From: Voacanga thouarsii
Taxonomy: Eukaryota > Streptophyta > Magnoliopsida > Gentianales > Apocynaceae
DNA: 64,000 nucleotides
Reading direction: 5' to 3'
Assembly: GCA_026120185.1 (NCBI GenBank)
Contig: JANUWF010001729.1
Coordinates: forward strand, 372,001 to 436,000
This document shows, one piece after another, positions 47,532 to 59,218 of this stretch (its first letter is position 1; each line of letters begins with the position of its first letter). The notes under the pieces are model-generated. The model had not been told where the DNA came from and made no database searches. It saw nothing but the letters and a program-made list of their open reading frames with translations. The position numbers and the translations under genes are program-made.

Positions 47532-49930
47532 CACTACAAGAAAACTATGAATCTGCCACGAAATTTTGGCACGAACAATTTTTTGTGGCAATCAACGATG
47601 GATTTTGCCATGAAACAATACAATACAACCAAATTACAAGGGACAGAATACCATAGCAAATCCTTAGCTATTTGCCGCGGAATTGCGATGGAAATAGTAG
47701 CAACTAGCAATGAAAACATATTCCGTTGCAAATTGGTAGCAAAAAAAGGTGCCAAAAAATTATGCCAAACATTCGCCACTGATTTGCGATGGAACAATTT
47801 CTATGGAAAAATTATAACATTTTTCAATTAAAAAATGGAGAAAATGTAAAATATTTACAAATCCGTATTAAGTTGCATTAATTGTATTCCATCGCACATT
47901 CGTGGCAATCTACCATGGATTTGCCACGGTATAATTTTTTTAATAAAATTAGATATTTTCATAGCAAATCCCTAACAAACTACTAGGGATTTGGCACGGA
48001 AACGTTTGCCATGGCTTGAGGACTGTGGCCAATCCCTAGCAAACAGTTAGGGATTTGCCATGAATTTATTTTTTCTTCTTCTATTATATTAACTTGTATT
48101 AATTGTAATTCAACACCTTTTGAAGAGAAAAGATCATGTTTTATAAACTTTTTGATTTGTTTATCTATAACTTATTTATCTCCTTTTTGAAACACTACCT
48201 TACTATTTGTAGGTTTTGATAATATTCATATGTTAATTTTATTAAAGAAATAAATTATACGTGTAATAACAAGTAACAAAATTTGTATGTTATTATTTGA
48301 AATATTTGTATGAGCCTTTTAAGTTTAATTTAATGTATAATGATTGACAATATATGAAAAGAATGTTGAATAATTTTTAAAGAAACGATATAATTTATTT
48401 TATTTCGACTATAAAAGCTATTGAATATGTCAATATAAATTAACTATATTATCATTGAGAGTCTACAAAAAAGTACATGACGTAAAGTAGTGATAAAAAG
48501 AAAGGATTAAATTTTTGTTATGTGCATAATCACAAAATTAGACTTATTCCATGGCAATTCTGTGGCAGCTTACTAGGGATTTGCCATGGACTTTTTTTTC
48601 TTTTTTTGTTCTAATTTATTAATTAAATTAGTTTGTATTAATTTTTGTTCCATACATTTTAAATAACAATGATGAAATTCTTTGTAGGTATCTTGATTTA
48701 TTTATTTTCTAATGCATTCATTCTTGAAATGGAATTGAAAATAGGATGTATTATTTTTTAGTGTAGAAATATATGTTTGGATTAAAATAAAATGTTTTAA
48801 AGAAATAATATTATTTTATTTTATTTTGACTATAAAAACTACTGAAAGTGTCAATGTAATTAACTATATTGTTAATGAGAGTATACAAAAAAGTATGTTA
48901 TGCAAAGTAATGATAAAAAGAAATGTTTAAATTTGTGTTATGTCTTCCATGGCAAATCCGTGGCTGATTGCCACGGACACAAAATTAGACTTATTCCGTG
49001 GCAATTCTGTGGCAGCTTACCAGGGATTTTCCACGGACCTTTTTCTTTTTCTTTTTTGTTCTAATTTATTAATTATATTAGTTTGTATTAATATTTGTTC
49101 CATACTTTTTAAATAACAATGATTAAATGTTTTGTAAATATCTTGATTTATTTATTTTCTAATGTATTCATTCTTGAAATGGAATTGAAAATAGGTTATT
49201 TTATTTTTGAGTGTCAAAATATATGTTTGTATTAAAATTAAAAGTTTAAAAGATACAATATAATTTTATTTTATTTCGACTATCAAAGCCATTGAAAATG
49301 TCAATGTAATTAACTATATTATCGTTGAGAGTATACAAAAAATAATGTTACACAAAGTAGTGATAAAAAGAAAGGGTTAAATTTTTGGCATGTACTCTGT
49401 GGCAAATCCGGTCACGAATTTGCCACGGAATCACAAAATTAGACTTATTCTGTGGCAATTCCACGACAGATTGCCATGGATTTGCCACGAACTTTTTCCT
49501 TTTTTTTGTTATAATTTATTAATTATATTGATTTGTTCTAATTTTTGTTCCACACCTTTTAAACAACAACGATTAAATGTTTTGTAAATATCTTTATTTA
49601 TTTATTTTCTAATACATTCATTTTTGAAATGGAATTGAAAATAGGATGTATTGTTTTTGAGTGTCGAAATATATATTTGTATTAAAATAAAAGTTTTAAA
49701 GATATGATATAATTTTATTTTATTTCAACTATAAAAGCCGTTGAAAATGTCAATGTAATTAACTATATTATTATTGAGAGCATACAAAAAAGTATGTTAC
49801 GCAAAGTACTGATAAAAAGAAATGGTTAAATTTTTGTTATGTGTTTTGTGGCAAATCCATGGCTGATTACCACGGATTTGCCATGAAATCACAAAATTTG
49901 ACTTATTCCGTGGCAAATCCACAAAATAAG
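47532..49930 (+). mobile_element. CACTA (En/Spm) transposon end with subterminal repeats
   Basis: The boundary with the copia leader is CACTACAAGAAAA, the standard CACTA terminal inverted repeat. Inside are many copies, in both orientations, of a word close to GGATTTGCCACGG / CCGTGGCAAATCC, as expected for the transposase-binding subterminal region. From about 48.5 kb the motif is carried on tandem units of about 450 bp. The bases before the end (TTC, 47529-47531) would be one copy of the 3-bp duplication. I find no matching CTTGTAGTG end, so the other terminus lies outside the window or is lost. No transposase gene is seen. Confidence 0.85.
48530..49930 (+). repeat. Tandem ~450-bp subterminal repeats of the CACTA element
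   Basis: Successive units begin with CACAAAATTAGACTTATTCC or a close variant near 48530, 48976, 49432 and 49888 (spacing about 446, 456, 456). Each holds GGCAATTCYGTGGCAG, a T-rich tract, ATCTTGATTTATTTATTTTC and GATAAAAAGAAA. A degraded partial unit precedes them from about 48060. Confidence 0.85.
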
Positions 49931-52558
49931 TAGCGATTATATATATTGACTTTGAATAATCTTACCAATAAATATAGGTTGTTTTAAAAATCTCCTTGCT
50001 TCCACTGTTTTTAATTCTTAAATTTTTATTTGAAAAAAAAATTAAAAATTCAATTCAATTAAAATTAATTTCAATCTAAAAAATTTCGTTTCTCTAAAAT
50101 TGTCATATACGCTCAATCTATTATATTCTTCTTTTAGCTCCCCTTTGGCCTACGTTTTTTTTTTTTTTAGTTCAAACATTTTGTTTTCAAAAAAGTTATT
50201 TTCCAAACACATCCTTAATTTTTTTTGGAGTTTTTTTATTACGGTAATTAATGCCGATAAAAAATAGTTTTTAATTAAAAAAGGTCTTTTGTGGTTATTT
50301 TCCACACCCCTTTCTCCTCATTCCTTCAACCGTGGCCATTACCCCTGCCGGTATCTTTATCTGCAACTCTACTGTGTCCTCCTAAAAATCTGGATTAACA
50401 GAACTCCTTACTGACACCGCTCTTTGCCCGCAGCATTTCTTTGCCTTCTCATGGTCAATCGCTCTTCAAATCCCATTCTTCTCACTGTACGGAGCTAACC
50501 TTTCCTAAATCCTCCCCCTTGTGACTTCACCTTTGAAACCCAACCTCAACCCGTCACTCCCACAACTTCAATTATCCCTCTAAAACCCAACCTTAGGCCA
50601 CTCCACCATTGCCATGTGCATCCTTCCAGTTTAATTCTTCCCTCTGTGACTCACATTCTCTGCATCGTTTTTAAAGATATTGAATCTACCACGGATGCTT
50701 GAGCTTTTACAGACGCAACTTTTGATGAGTTAGTTTCCAATAGTTGTTGGTGACGGTGAGCATTAAACTGTAAATGCGTTCTGTTTTCACTCCCAGTGGG
50801 CTAATGGCATTCTACTCTGTATGGGTAAATTGCTCCTTCGTTAAAATTCTTGCTTTGTGAAGATGTGAAGATGTCAATATTATAATAAGGTTTTGATTTA
50901 ATTAACAGATTTTGGTTTAATTCAGGCCTGCCAGTAGAATGATTTTGTAGATATTATTTTTTGTGCTGCCATTTATGATTCAAGGATTTTGGTTTTATTG
51001 TATTAGATTTCGGTAGTTGCATGAAGAGGGCACGGATGTTTGGGTTTTAAATTGAAGTGTCAGTGACAAACTTCTGGTGGTAATATATTCTTTTTTATTT
51101 GTGAAGCTAGAAAAGCAACTTTACGCCAACAATCAGGCTGTTGCCCTCATTCACAACGACTGACTTTATCTATCTCAGGATATTCTTAGTCTTGCATTTG
51201 AGGTGGGTCTTCTCTTTCTGCAGGATATTTGCTTTTTCCTTTATAACTACAACATGTTCAATTTAATTTATTTTCAGACTTCTCTCTATCACAGTCTGCC
51301 TCAATACTTCATCTTTATTTTCCCTTTTTCTTAATCAAGGACTTGATGCCTGGATTTGATTCTTTATGGTGTGCTTTTATATTTTTTTAATTGACAGATA
51401 CATCTGTATTCTTGTGGTTAAGTTCAAGGTTTGTTTTGAGTTATTTTCCTTGTATGTTGAATGCACTTGTTGGTATTTGAGGTTGAATAGGCCAATTCGA
51501 TGGTACTTCATATGTAAAGTAGATCTTTGTGCAGAGGATGTCAACAAAGGAATATAGTTGTTCTTGGGAAATAGTTTTAGCGTCTAGTTTAATATTGCTG
51601 AAAATATGAGCTTTGTAAATTATTTACACCCTATGGAATGAGTCATTTATGCTTAGTGTCAACTGGGAATATAAATTGTGTATTTTGTGATCCATTGATA
51701 AACCTACAATGATTCTCTATCATTTTCCTTGGAGTTGTTTTGCTTAGGTTGTAGTTAGATGGGTGCCTTTTGTCTTTGAAGTGTGAGATTAGTTTTGAAT
51801 ATGCAAAGTTAGATAGCAATTAGTAATCTTCATTTAACTGGCTAACCTTGCGTGACTGACTTGGTTTTAAGGTTTTGGATGGTAGTTGGCTCTTGATTGT
51901 TTTAAAATAGGTTCCCTTTAAAATCATAGATGATATGGAGTCAACTATGTGGTCAGTGGCATTTAAAATTTAGCATACTGATTAATTTTGCTTGAAAGAA
52001 TATTCAAATGAAATTTTGTTGATACACTAGCTGATCCTTTATCACTAGATTATGTTAATGATTGTGGATTTTTGTGCGGCTGTAGGAGTAAATAATAATG
52101 AACTTAGATGGTCTATTTGTGTGTGTAAAAAGAAATGTTGTAACTTAGGCTGGCTGATTTCATATGCTCAAACCATTGAGCTTCTAGGTTTAAGTTTGGC
52201 TCATTAATGGCAATCAATCATCTCCTACATTTGTGATGATTATGAGTGCTCTGGGATGCCTTGATATAAATGTGTCAATCCAACTTTTACACAAGGATTC
52301 TTAGATGATTCTTGAATGATCTTTGCTAAAGATTTTACATGTATGTTGTCTCTCTTCGTTACCTATACTAGGGACTAATTTTCCAGAGAAAATATGTTCA
52401 AGAAATGCTTTTTCTTGATGCAAGAATACTACATGTACTTGCTTGAATTTTTACAGTTTTATGTCATGTAATTGTTAGGATTTATGAAATTGAAGTAAAG
52501 TGTCTTATTTTTAAAAGATCTTGATATATAGTGTTCTGGACATATGAATGATGTTTTT
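49931..52558 (+). other. Intron-like noncoding stretch, possibly CACTA interior
   Basis: After the repeat array the base composition changes. Bases 50300-50660 are C-rich and resemble a plant 5' UTR or promoter-proximal region, and the rest is T-rich like plant introns. One exon-like fragment is at 51104-51202. It may be host DNA captured by the CACTA element or a degraded host gene. It ends at the LARD boundary 52559, and 62227-63074 may be its continuation. Confidence 0.4.
51104..51202 (+). pseudogene. Exon-like host gene fragment, possibly ZW10-like
   Basis: A T-rich tract leads to a frame encoding KLEKQLYANNQAVALIHND, a TGA (51161-51163), then LYLSQDILSLAFE, ending at GAG|GTGGGT, a good splice donor. 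The sentence resembles a segment of plant ZW10-type tethering proteins (...NNxxxALxxNDCLYxxQExLGLAFEY), where the TGA would replace the Cys codon. The family match is from memory and needs a search. Neighbouring exons are not recognisable, so it is a broken or captured piece, not a gene. Confidence 0.4.
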
Positions 52559-54503
52559 TTATAGGGGTTAAAATTATCGTTATTTTCCTAGTTATTTGAG
52601 GCTAAATTGAGACACTTTTAATACAATAACTAGTTATATTTCTTCCTATTTGATATTTCTCTTATAAAAGTGCTTTTCTGTAATTTTATATAAAAATAGG
52701 TGAAATTTAGAGTTAATTGTGTATTTTTCCAATCCGGATGCAGCACCAGGCCAAGAAGATGGACCTGGCACTGGTCCTCTACTGGAAGAACAAAGGAAAT
52801 CGAAGGAATTGATGGAACAGAGGAACAATTGCAATTGGAAATTGGAGAGAAAAAGGAGAAAAAAACGGCTAAAGGAAGCCACGGCTCGGTCTAGGCTTCA
52901 AAGAAGAACAAAAAGCCCCCCCCCCCCCCTCCCCCCCAAAAAAAAAAAAAAGGAAAAGCAAGAACAAGAAAAGAAAGAAATTTTTGTGGGCCAAGGAAAA
53001 GCCAACAAAAGTGGCTGAGCAAGGAGAAGAAAAGGAAATTCGGCGGTGGATTGGATTGTGGCTCTATTGAGCTGATGTAAGGAAGAAAGGAATCGGTGGC
53101 TTAGGTGTTTCATGGCTTAGTCGAGCCGATTGCAACAAGGAAGAGGATAGCTTCATGGCTCAGGGATGGCTCGACAACAAAGAAAGTGGGCAGCTTCAAC
53201 AATTTCGGTTGCGTTAGTTCAGTTGGTTGCTCAATTGAGCCGACACAATAGCAAAAGGAGAAAATGGTTGGACGATTTCAGTGGTGTGGCTCAATTTCAG
53301 CCAAATTCCACAATTCCAATTCAACCTCAATTAAAGGCTTCAACACAAAATGACAAAGGAATTCTCAACTTTACAAATTAAAGGTGCTGGACTCTTTGTT
53401 TTGTATTTAGAATTTTATTAAAAATTACTTTTCCTTTTTGATTTTGGATTTTTTAGGAAATTACTTCTTCTTTACTTAGGATTTTTTTTGGAATTTTATA
53501 AGCCTATAAACAAAGGCTATTTACTTAGAAAAATGGAGGTGCACAATGTAGGAACTTAGGCATATTTTTAGAGTGGATCACCAATATTCTCTCTAGAGGA
53601 ATTACTCAATGAGCATTGATTCTTGGAGGAGTTTTCATTAGAGATTGAAAAGCTGGTCTATGAGTATTTATCTCTTTCCTTGGTTTTCTTCTTTTTGAAC
53701 AATGATGATTTTAATTCTTTAATTGTATATAGATATTATTATTGAATTTATGATTTTGAGTTAATTTAGTTATTTGATTAATTAATTATTTTCTTTGGTA
53801 TTTGATTACTCGTTTTATTACAAAATTGATTAATTAATTCTTATTGTTAACTTGTTTGAAAAAGAGGTTGATAATGGTTTTAATCTAATTAGTTTCATAT
53901 TTTTTATCTCTTAATTTGCTTGAAAAAAAGGTTAATTGTTTGGAACTTTGGTAATCAAAGGTTAGTTGATGATTGTTAGAATATGTATCCATTGACTAAT
54001 TTCATGCTTTAAATCACTTAGAATATAGGGGTTTATATGATGATTGATTTTAATGCATCTTTTGAATAAGTTAGTCGAGACAGAATATGTTTACTAATTT
54101 AACTAGAAGATAGTGATTCCATAGATTGCAAACGAAGTGGGTCTATATTAAATTCTTCATGAGACCAAGATAATAATTGATTGTGATAGTTGCTAAGGAT
54201 TCATTGTCATATTTTGTAGGATGTTTGTCTAAATTACTTAAACTTACATCCTTCAATTGTATATGTCTCTTTAGTTTTTCTTTTTATTATTTTCTTACTT
54301 TATTTGGATCGGTTAAACAATGAAAGAAAAATGATTAGCGTGTATTTATTTCTTTGAGGATCGATACTCGTTAATTTCCTATTCTATGCTTGTAATGAGT
54401 ATACTTGCTCACATGTCTATTTTGGGATTAATGTTTTAATTAAAATTTGATTAAGTGATGGATCTAAAATTGATGATTTTATATATCCAAAATTTACACA
54501 TCA
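52559..54503 (+). repeat. LARD 5' LTR
   Basis: Starts at the copy of (TG)ATAGGGGTTAAAA and ends TTTACACATCA before AGTTTT and the PBS. Contains GGCACTGG-type motifs at 52741-52777 and a C/A homopolymer block at 52916-52951 not present in the 3' LTR. Small ORFs around 52.7-53.4 kb overlap low-complexity, Lys-rich sequence and are not genes. Confidence 0.85.
52916..52951. repeat. Poly-C/poly-A block
   Basis: Fourteen C, one T, seven C, then fourteen A. At the matching place in the 3' LTR (about 60665) there is only TAACAACAC. Confidence 0.95.
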
Positions 54504-54509
54504 AGTTTT

Positions 54510-54527
54510 TGGTGCCGTTATCGAGGA
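54510..54527 (+). promoter_or_regulatory. LARD primer binding site (tRNA-Asp-like, degraded)
   Basis: TGGTGCCGTTATCGAGGA has three differences from TGGCGCCGTTGCCGGGGA, consistent with decay after insertion. It follows the LTR end by 6 nt, as in the minus-strand relative at 294-311. Confidence 0.75.
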
Positions 54528-57318
54528 ATAATATCATGAAAGTTTAGATTTTATTGATTTAACCATATTAATATGTTTATACGTCTATATATGTGAATAT
54601 GTATATACGTTCCTTGTATGAATATGTGTCGTATTTTGTTGTTTGTATAAATATATTTTAACTTCACTATATCTTGTAAATATGTAAATAGTTAGATACA
54701 TGTTCCTAATAACTAACTTGCCTTTGTATGTTTGTATATATTGTATATTTAGTAATTAATTTTACTAATTTAATGTTAATATAAAATATGTGTACTAATT
54801 GTCTTTTGAATTGGATGATTTTTACGTCTATAATTTGGAATCAATACTAACTCTTTATTTTCAAGTTTAGACTTATGCTGACACGATATTTTAGACAGAC
54901 TAAATTTATTATATTATATTATTTATTTATCATTTATAATTTTAACTTGATATTTAATTTTGGAATTCGTGTCTTAAATGTACTGTGTTCATGCATTCAA
55001 TTAGGATGGTTCTTAATTTATTAAAAAAAAAGGGGCTAGAACTGACCAAGCACTAGGCCAGAAAAATGGCCCGGGCACCGGTCCACCACTGCCCAATAGC
55101 AAAAAAAAAAAAAAAAAAAAAAAAAAAGTCAGAGGTTACATGGCGCTAGGCCAGAAAGTGGATCGGCGCCAGGCTAGCTCTATCCAACAATAACCGCACC
55201 AGGAAAAAAAATTCTTTTTGTCCTTTTTCATTTGTTCCTTTACCCTTTTTCTTTTCTTCCCAAAATTTTCTATTTTGTCTTTTTCTTCTTGTTTCCTTTT
55301 TCTTTGGTTTTCTTGTGTGTTTCTCTTGTTTCTTCTTTTTCCTTTCTTCTTCACATTGATCCTCTTCTTCTATAAATTATCCCCCATGAATTAAAAAATT
55401 TTAAAATTCATACATTAATGGAAAAACTCTCTTCATGTTAAGGTAGATTTTACCCTCTTGGAATTTCTTGGCACTATGTATTTTTGAGGAAAAATTTACT
55501 GGACATGGACATATCTTTGTTGGGTTTATTTGGTGGTAGAAAAGTGCATAGAATGGATGGTGCATCTTGTGATTGCTTCTAAAAATTAGCTATGCATTTT
55601 TTTGAAATTTTTTGCAATTATGGAAATCTTGGCCTCCTTGTGATATTTTGTTGTGATTGATTAAAGTTGGTTGCCATTGTGCTTTTGCTATCTATGTTGG
55701 ATATTCTTCTTGTTTTTCTAACCATTACAAGTTTGGAAAATTTCTTCACTGAAAAGAGAACCATGTGCAAAATGTGTTTGGTGGAGATAAGAAGGTTCTC
55801 GTGATCCATTTGGAGGTCGTGGTGGTCAATTTCGTGATTCTTTTGGACAATCTTAAGGCCTGTTTGGAGGCTCTACCTCAAGGAGGACTTAAAGGCTTTG
55901 ACTTTCTATTCTTCTTTTCCTTTAATTTTTATTGAGCCTTTATCTTATTTTCTTCCAATTCATTTTTTGACTTTTACTGGCGTGTTCATTTTTCTTTTCT
56001 TTTTCTCTTTTTTTTTTTTTTTTTTTTTTGCAAGTTGAATGTCACTGGCAAAAATTTTTCCCACTTTTTGAAGGATTAACTTCTCTTTTTGTGGAGCTAA
56101 TCTGCCTTGGGGAGTATTATTTTCTTTTCCCCCTTTACATTCTTGGTCCCTTGGTTATGATTTAGTGTGATATTTTAGGCCATTGAGGACAATGTCTAAT
56201 TTAAGTGTGGGGGAGAGATTTAATATTTTCTCAAGTTCATGTTTGTGATTTTCAATAGATTTTCAATAATATATGTTTAAGGGATTTTCAATGATATATG
56301 TTTGAATTATTGAAATTGTTGAAATTTTGAAGAATTGGAGCTAAATTGAGTTTATAATGAAGTTATGATTTTTTTTTTTTTTTTACTTTGGGAATGAATT
56401 TGTCATTTGTTATGATTGATTTTATTTAAAAAGGTAAATTTGTTTATTAAGTTGGATTTTGATAACTCTTAAGAATTTAAGTTAACCTTAGTTATATTTG
56501 GTATTTGAGTTTTGTTTTATTCTTTGGGTTTGAATATAGATGATATGATGAAATATGGGAAAAGCTGTTGATTAATTCTTGTATTATGAATTTAAAATTT
56601 GCTTGACTTTGAGTTTTGAATAAGGAATGTGAGATGGAAAAAAAATTGAAAAGAAAAAAAATATGAGATGAAAAGAATTGAGTTGAAAAAAAAAAATGCT
56701 CTTATGTTTAATTGTTGAAGACCTTTAGTTGAAAAGTGGGTCAATATGGGGAGAAGTAGCAAGTGTATTCGATGCACTCTCTTGAGGTTATCCCGAAGGC
56801 AAAAAGGCAAGAAAGAGCAAAGAAAAAATGTATTGAAAGAAAAAATATGTTGAAAAAATTGATGATGACTATAAGTGGGCCAATATGATGCGTGAAGAGA
56901 AATCCATTCACTTGAGGCTTTCAATTCCCAAAGTCATAGGGAAAAAGAAAAAAAAAAAAGAAGAAGAGTTGAGTGTTTTCCTTGTTTCACTAACTCGAGT
57001 TTTGTAAATTTAAGTTTATAATGTTTGAATTGGTTAAATGACTTGACTTGTATGATTTATGTTATCTGTGCTTTGGCTTGAGGAGTAGAATAATTTCTTG
57101 TACTAGATATAAGCTTGTTTAACTTAACTTTGATGGCCTTGAGATTATTTGATTTAATGCATGAGTCTACGAAGGTTTTTAAAGGGTAAATGAATGACAA
57201 TTTTTTATCAAAGGTTGAAAATTTTTTTTTATGGCATTGTTATTGATGAATATAAAAAGAAATAAATTATTTTGAGTGCCTTTTTAAGTATTTACTTAAG
57301 GACAAGTAAAGATTCTTT
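54528..57318 (+). other. LARD internal region without coding capacity
   Basis: 2.8 kb. No frame longer than about 110 codons and no Gag, RT or integrase motif. Notable contents: two blocks with GGCRCYRGG motifs (55043-55099 and 55139-55187), a poly-A run (55101-55127), a pyrimidine-rich tract (55205-55370), a poly-T run (56009-56030) and TTTAAGTGTGGGGGAGAG at 56201-56218. The minus-strand Lys-rich ORF 55136-55354 and ORF 56592-56924 come from homopurine and homopyrimidine sequence. The bases right before the 3' LTR (AAAGATTCTTT) are not a good polypurine tract, so that site is decayed or lies elsewhere. Confidence 0.75.
56201..56218 (+). promoter_or_regulatory. PPT-like GTGTGGGGGAGAG motif
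   Basis: TTTAAGTGTGGGGGAGAG follows CATTGAGGACAATGTC. This phrase is common 3' of pol in Athila/Tat-like elements. It could be an additional polypurine tract, but it is 1.1 kb before the 3' LTR. Confidence 0.5.
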
Positions 57319-57510
57319 TGATAGGGGTTAAAACCATTGTTATTTTTTTAGTTATTTAAGACTAAATTGAGACACTTTTAATACAATAACTAATTATATT
57401 TTTTCCTCTTTGATATTTCCCTTATAAAAGTGCTTTTCTATAATTTTATATAAAAATAGGTAAAATTTAGAGTTAATTACGTATTTTTTCAATCTGGACC
57501 TAGCACTAGG

Positions 57511-57535
57511 TAGCAATGGCTATTGGGCCGGCCTG
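57511..57535. repeat. hAT left terminal inverted repeat
   Basis: About 25 bp, pairing with 60469-60493 with a few mismatches (the first 10 bases, TAGCAATGGC, are identical). Confidence 0.9.
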
Positions 57536-57901
57536 CAGTTTCGGGCCGTGTCGTGCTGGGCCCGAGGACTGGTCCGAGTGGTGTACGGGTTGGTCCGGGC
57601 CGATCCTTGGGCCAGAAGCCCTGGGACTGGCACGGCCCGCGGGCCGGCCCTTGTGCTTATTCTTTTTTTTTTTTTTCTATTTAACACAATTTTTTAAAAT
57701 TATAAAAAATTCACCTTGAAGTGGTGGGGGGTTTAGCTTAGACCCTTACCTATTTTATTAATTAATAAAATAAAAATTATATAAGAGAGGGACTTGATGC
57801 CTAAACCTCTTAAAAATATTACAATGATTAAAATTTAAAAATATAATAAATATCCTAAAAATAAAATTAAATACATAATATTACTTATCCTAAATTCCTA
57901 A

Positions 57902-58237
57902 TTATAAGAATACTAAACTAACTATTTGGTTCACCTCATTCATCATCTGAGTCATCATCCACGAATTAGCCATCTTATCTTCGGTTGCAAACCAACTACT
58001 ACAACACATAAACATTTTCAAAGTTTGAGGAGCCAATCGAGATCTTCTTTGATCGATTGTTCGAGCACTCTCACTGAAAACGCTTTTCGATGGCACTATA
58101 GAGACTGGTGGTGTCAAAAGATCACATGCCATTTTAGGTAAAATGAGGTATTGACTTACATGAGTCTTCCACCAACCACAAATATCAAAATGTTGATCTT
58201 CATTTTCTATCAAGGGCTGCATCTCATAAATTGCCAT
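57902..58237 (-). pseudogene. hAT transposase C-terminal dimerisation domain
   Basis: Encodes FDICGWWKTHVSQYLILPKM, then CDLLTPPVSIVPSKSVFSES and RSRLAPQTLKMFMCCSSW. This is the hATC domain (usual core: WW, P.L..MA.D.L..P.S....E..FS, R..L.P). The conserved Glu of SESAFS is Lys here. The same open segment starts at 58237 with an ATG, but in the intact protein it would be continuous with the upstream piece. Confidence 0.9.
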
Positions 58238-58250
58238 CTTGTTATAGGTG

Positions 58251-58631
58251 TTAGTCGATTTTTTTTTTATGTTTCATAATACCCCATGGATTAAATACTG
58301 ATGAAATTGAAGAGGTAAATTTTTGTGGAGGTTGAAAGTGACTACTAGATGATGAAGCTTGCCTACTTAAATTAGGAAAACTAGAACACGAAGATTCAAA
58401 CTCATACAAATTATACATGTCAGAAAAAGCTTTAGCTGTTTTATCTTTTATATCGTTTATCATACATTGTTTAAATGTTTGTGATTCATCAAAATTTAAT
58501 ATTCCATATAAATATTCAATAATATTATAAAAACCAGTTGTCTTTACTCTAGGATCCATACACAATGCCATATAATATAAAATAAGAATATCTTCATAAT
58601 ATTTTTTATATTTTTCAAATATTCTTCTCAT
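58251..58631 (-). pseudogene. hAT transposase, part before hATC
   Basis: 126 codons with KYKKYYEDILILYYMALCMDPRVK, the usual M..KF.KYW.....L..A.VLDPR.K block that precedes the C-terminal domain, and a Ser-rich linker (SRQASSSSSHFQPP). It ends at a stop in a T-run (58250) before hATC. Confidence 0.85.
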
Positions 58632-58643
58632 AAAATAACCATA

Positions 58644-58940
58644 TTAGGGATGATCTATATACTCACAAAAAATATTTGCTACCTTAACAAGTGTTGAAAG
58701 AATATAATGAGTAGTGGGATAATAGGATCCCGAAAAAAGTTCAGTAACTTCTTTGAAAGTAAATAAAAATGTTGAAAGTACAGTACATTTTTCAAAATGA
58801 GTTTCAGTTGGTGGAGGTTGAAAATTATTACTATTACAAAATTCAATAAGTTGGTTTTGAAAAGGTATAACACTTTCAAACATATCTAAAGTTGAGTTCC
58901 ATTTAGTTTTACAATCTAATCTAAATTTTTTAAAAGACAC
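58644..58940 (-). pseudogene. hAT transposase, central part
   Basis: 98 codons with RLDCKTKWNSTLDML-type sequence (LDCKTKWNST, hAT R..TRWNSTY) and ELFSGSYYPTTHYILSTLVK (usual T..SGS.YPT). Separated from the next piece by a stop near 58642. Confidence 0.85.
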
Positions 58941-58973
58941 ACCTTGCTTTCAGCATAATATTTTAAAATTTTG

Positions 58974-59205
58974 TTACCTAGTTGGAGAGATTTTAATAAA
59001 TAAAATAACATTTCTAATTATATTAACAATATCATCAATATATTTATATCCTTCTTTAACACACAAATTAAGTATATGACAAGCATACCTAATATGAAAT
59101 AAAATACCATCTAACATAGGATTCATTGTATTTTTTAAAATTGCTATGGCGGAATCATTATTTGAAGCATTATTCAAAGAAATAGAAATAATTTTAATAT
59201 TGTTC
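58974..59205 (-). pseudogene. hAT transposase, catalytic-core fragment
   Basis: Reads IISISLNNASNNDSA at the start and FHIRYACHILNLCVKEGYKY further on. It matches the hAT block SLDNASNND...RCxAHILNL; the catalytic Asp of LDNAS is Asn here. The preceding part of the catalytic domain, including the first Asp, is absent. Confidence 0.8.
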
Positions 59206-59218
59206 TAGGAATTCTTTT

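Noticed and set aside
55136..55354. Lys-rich minus-strand ORF, and 56592-56924
   Set aside because: They arise from pyrimidine-rich and purine-rich low-complexity tracts inside the LARD; the composition explains the open frames.
57516..57719. 67-codon ORF in the GC-rich left end of the hAT element
   Set aside because: It is composed of GGGCCGG-type words of the subterminal region and runs antisense to the transposase, with no domain.
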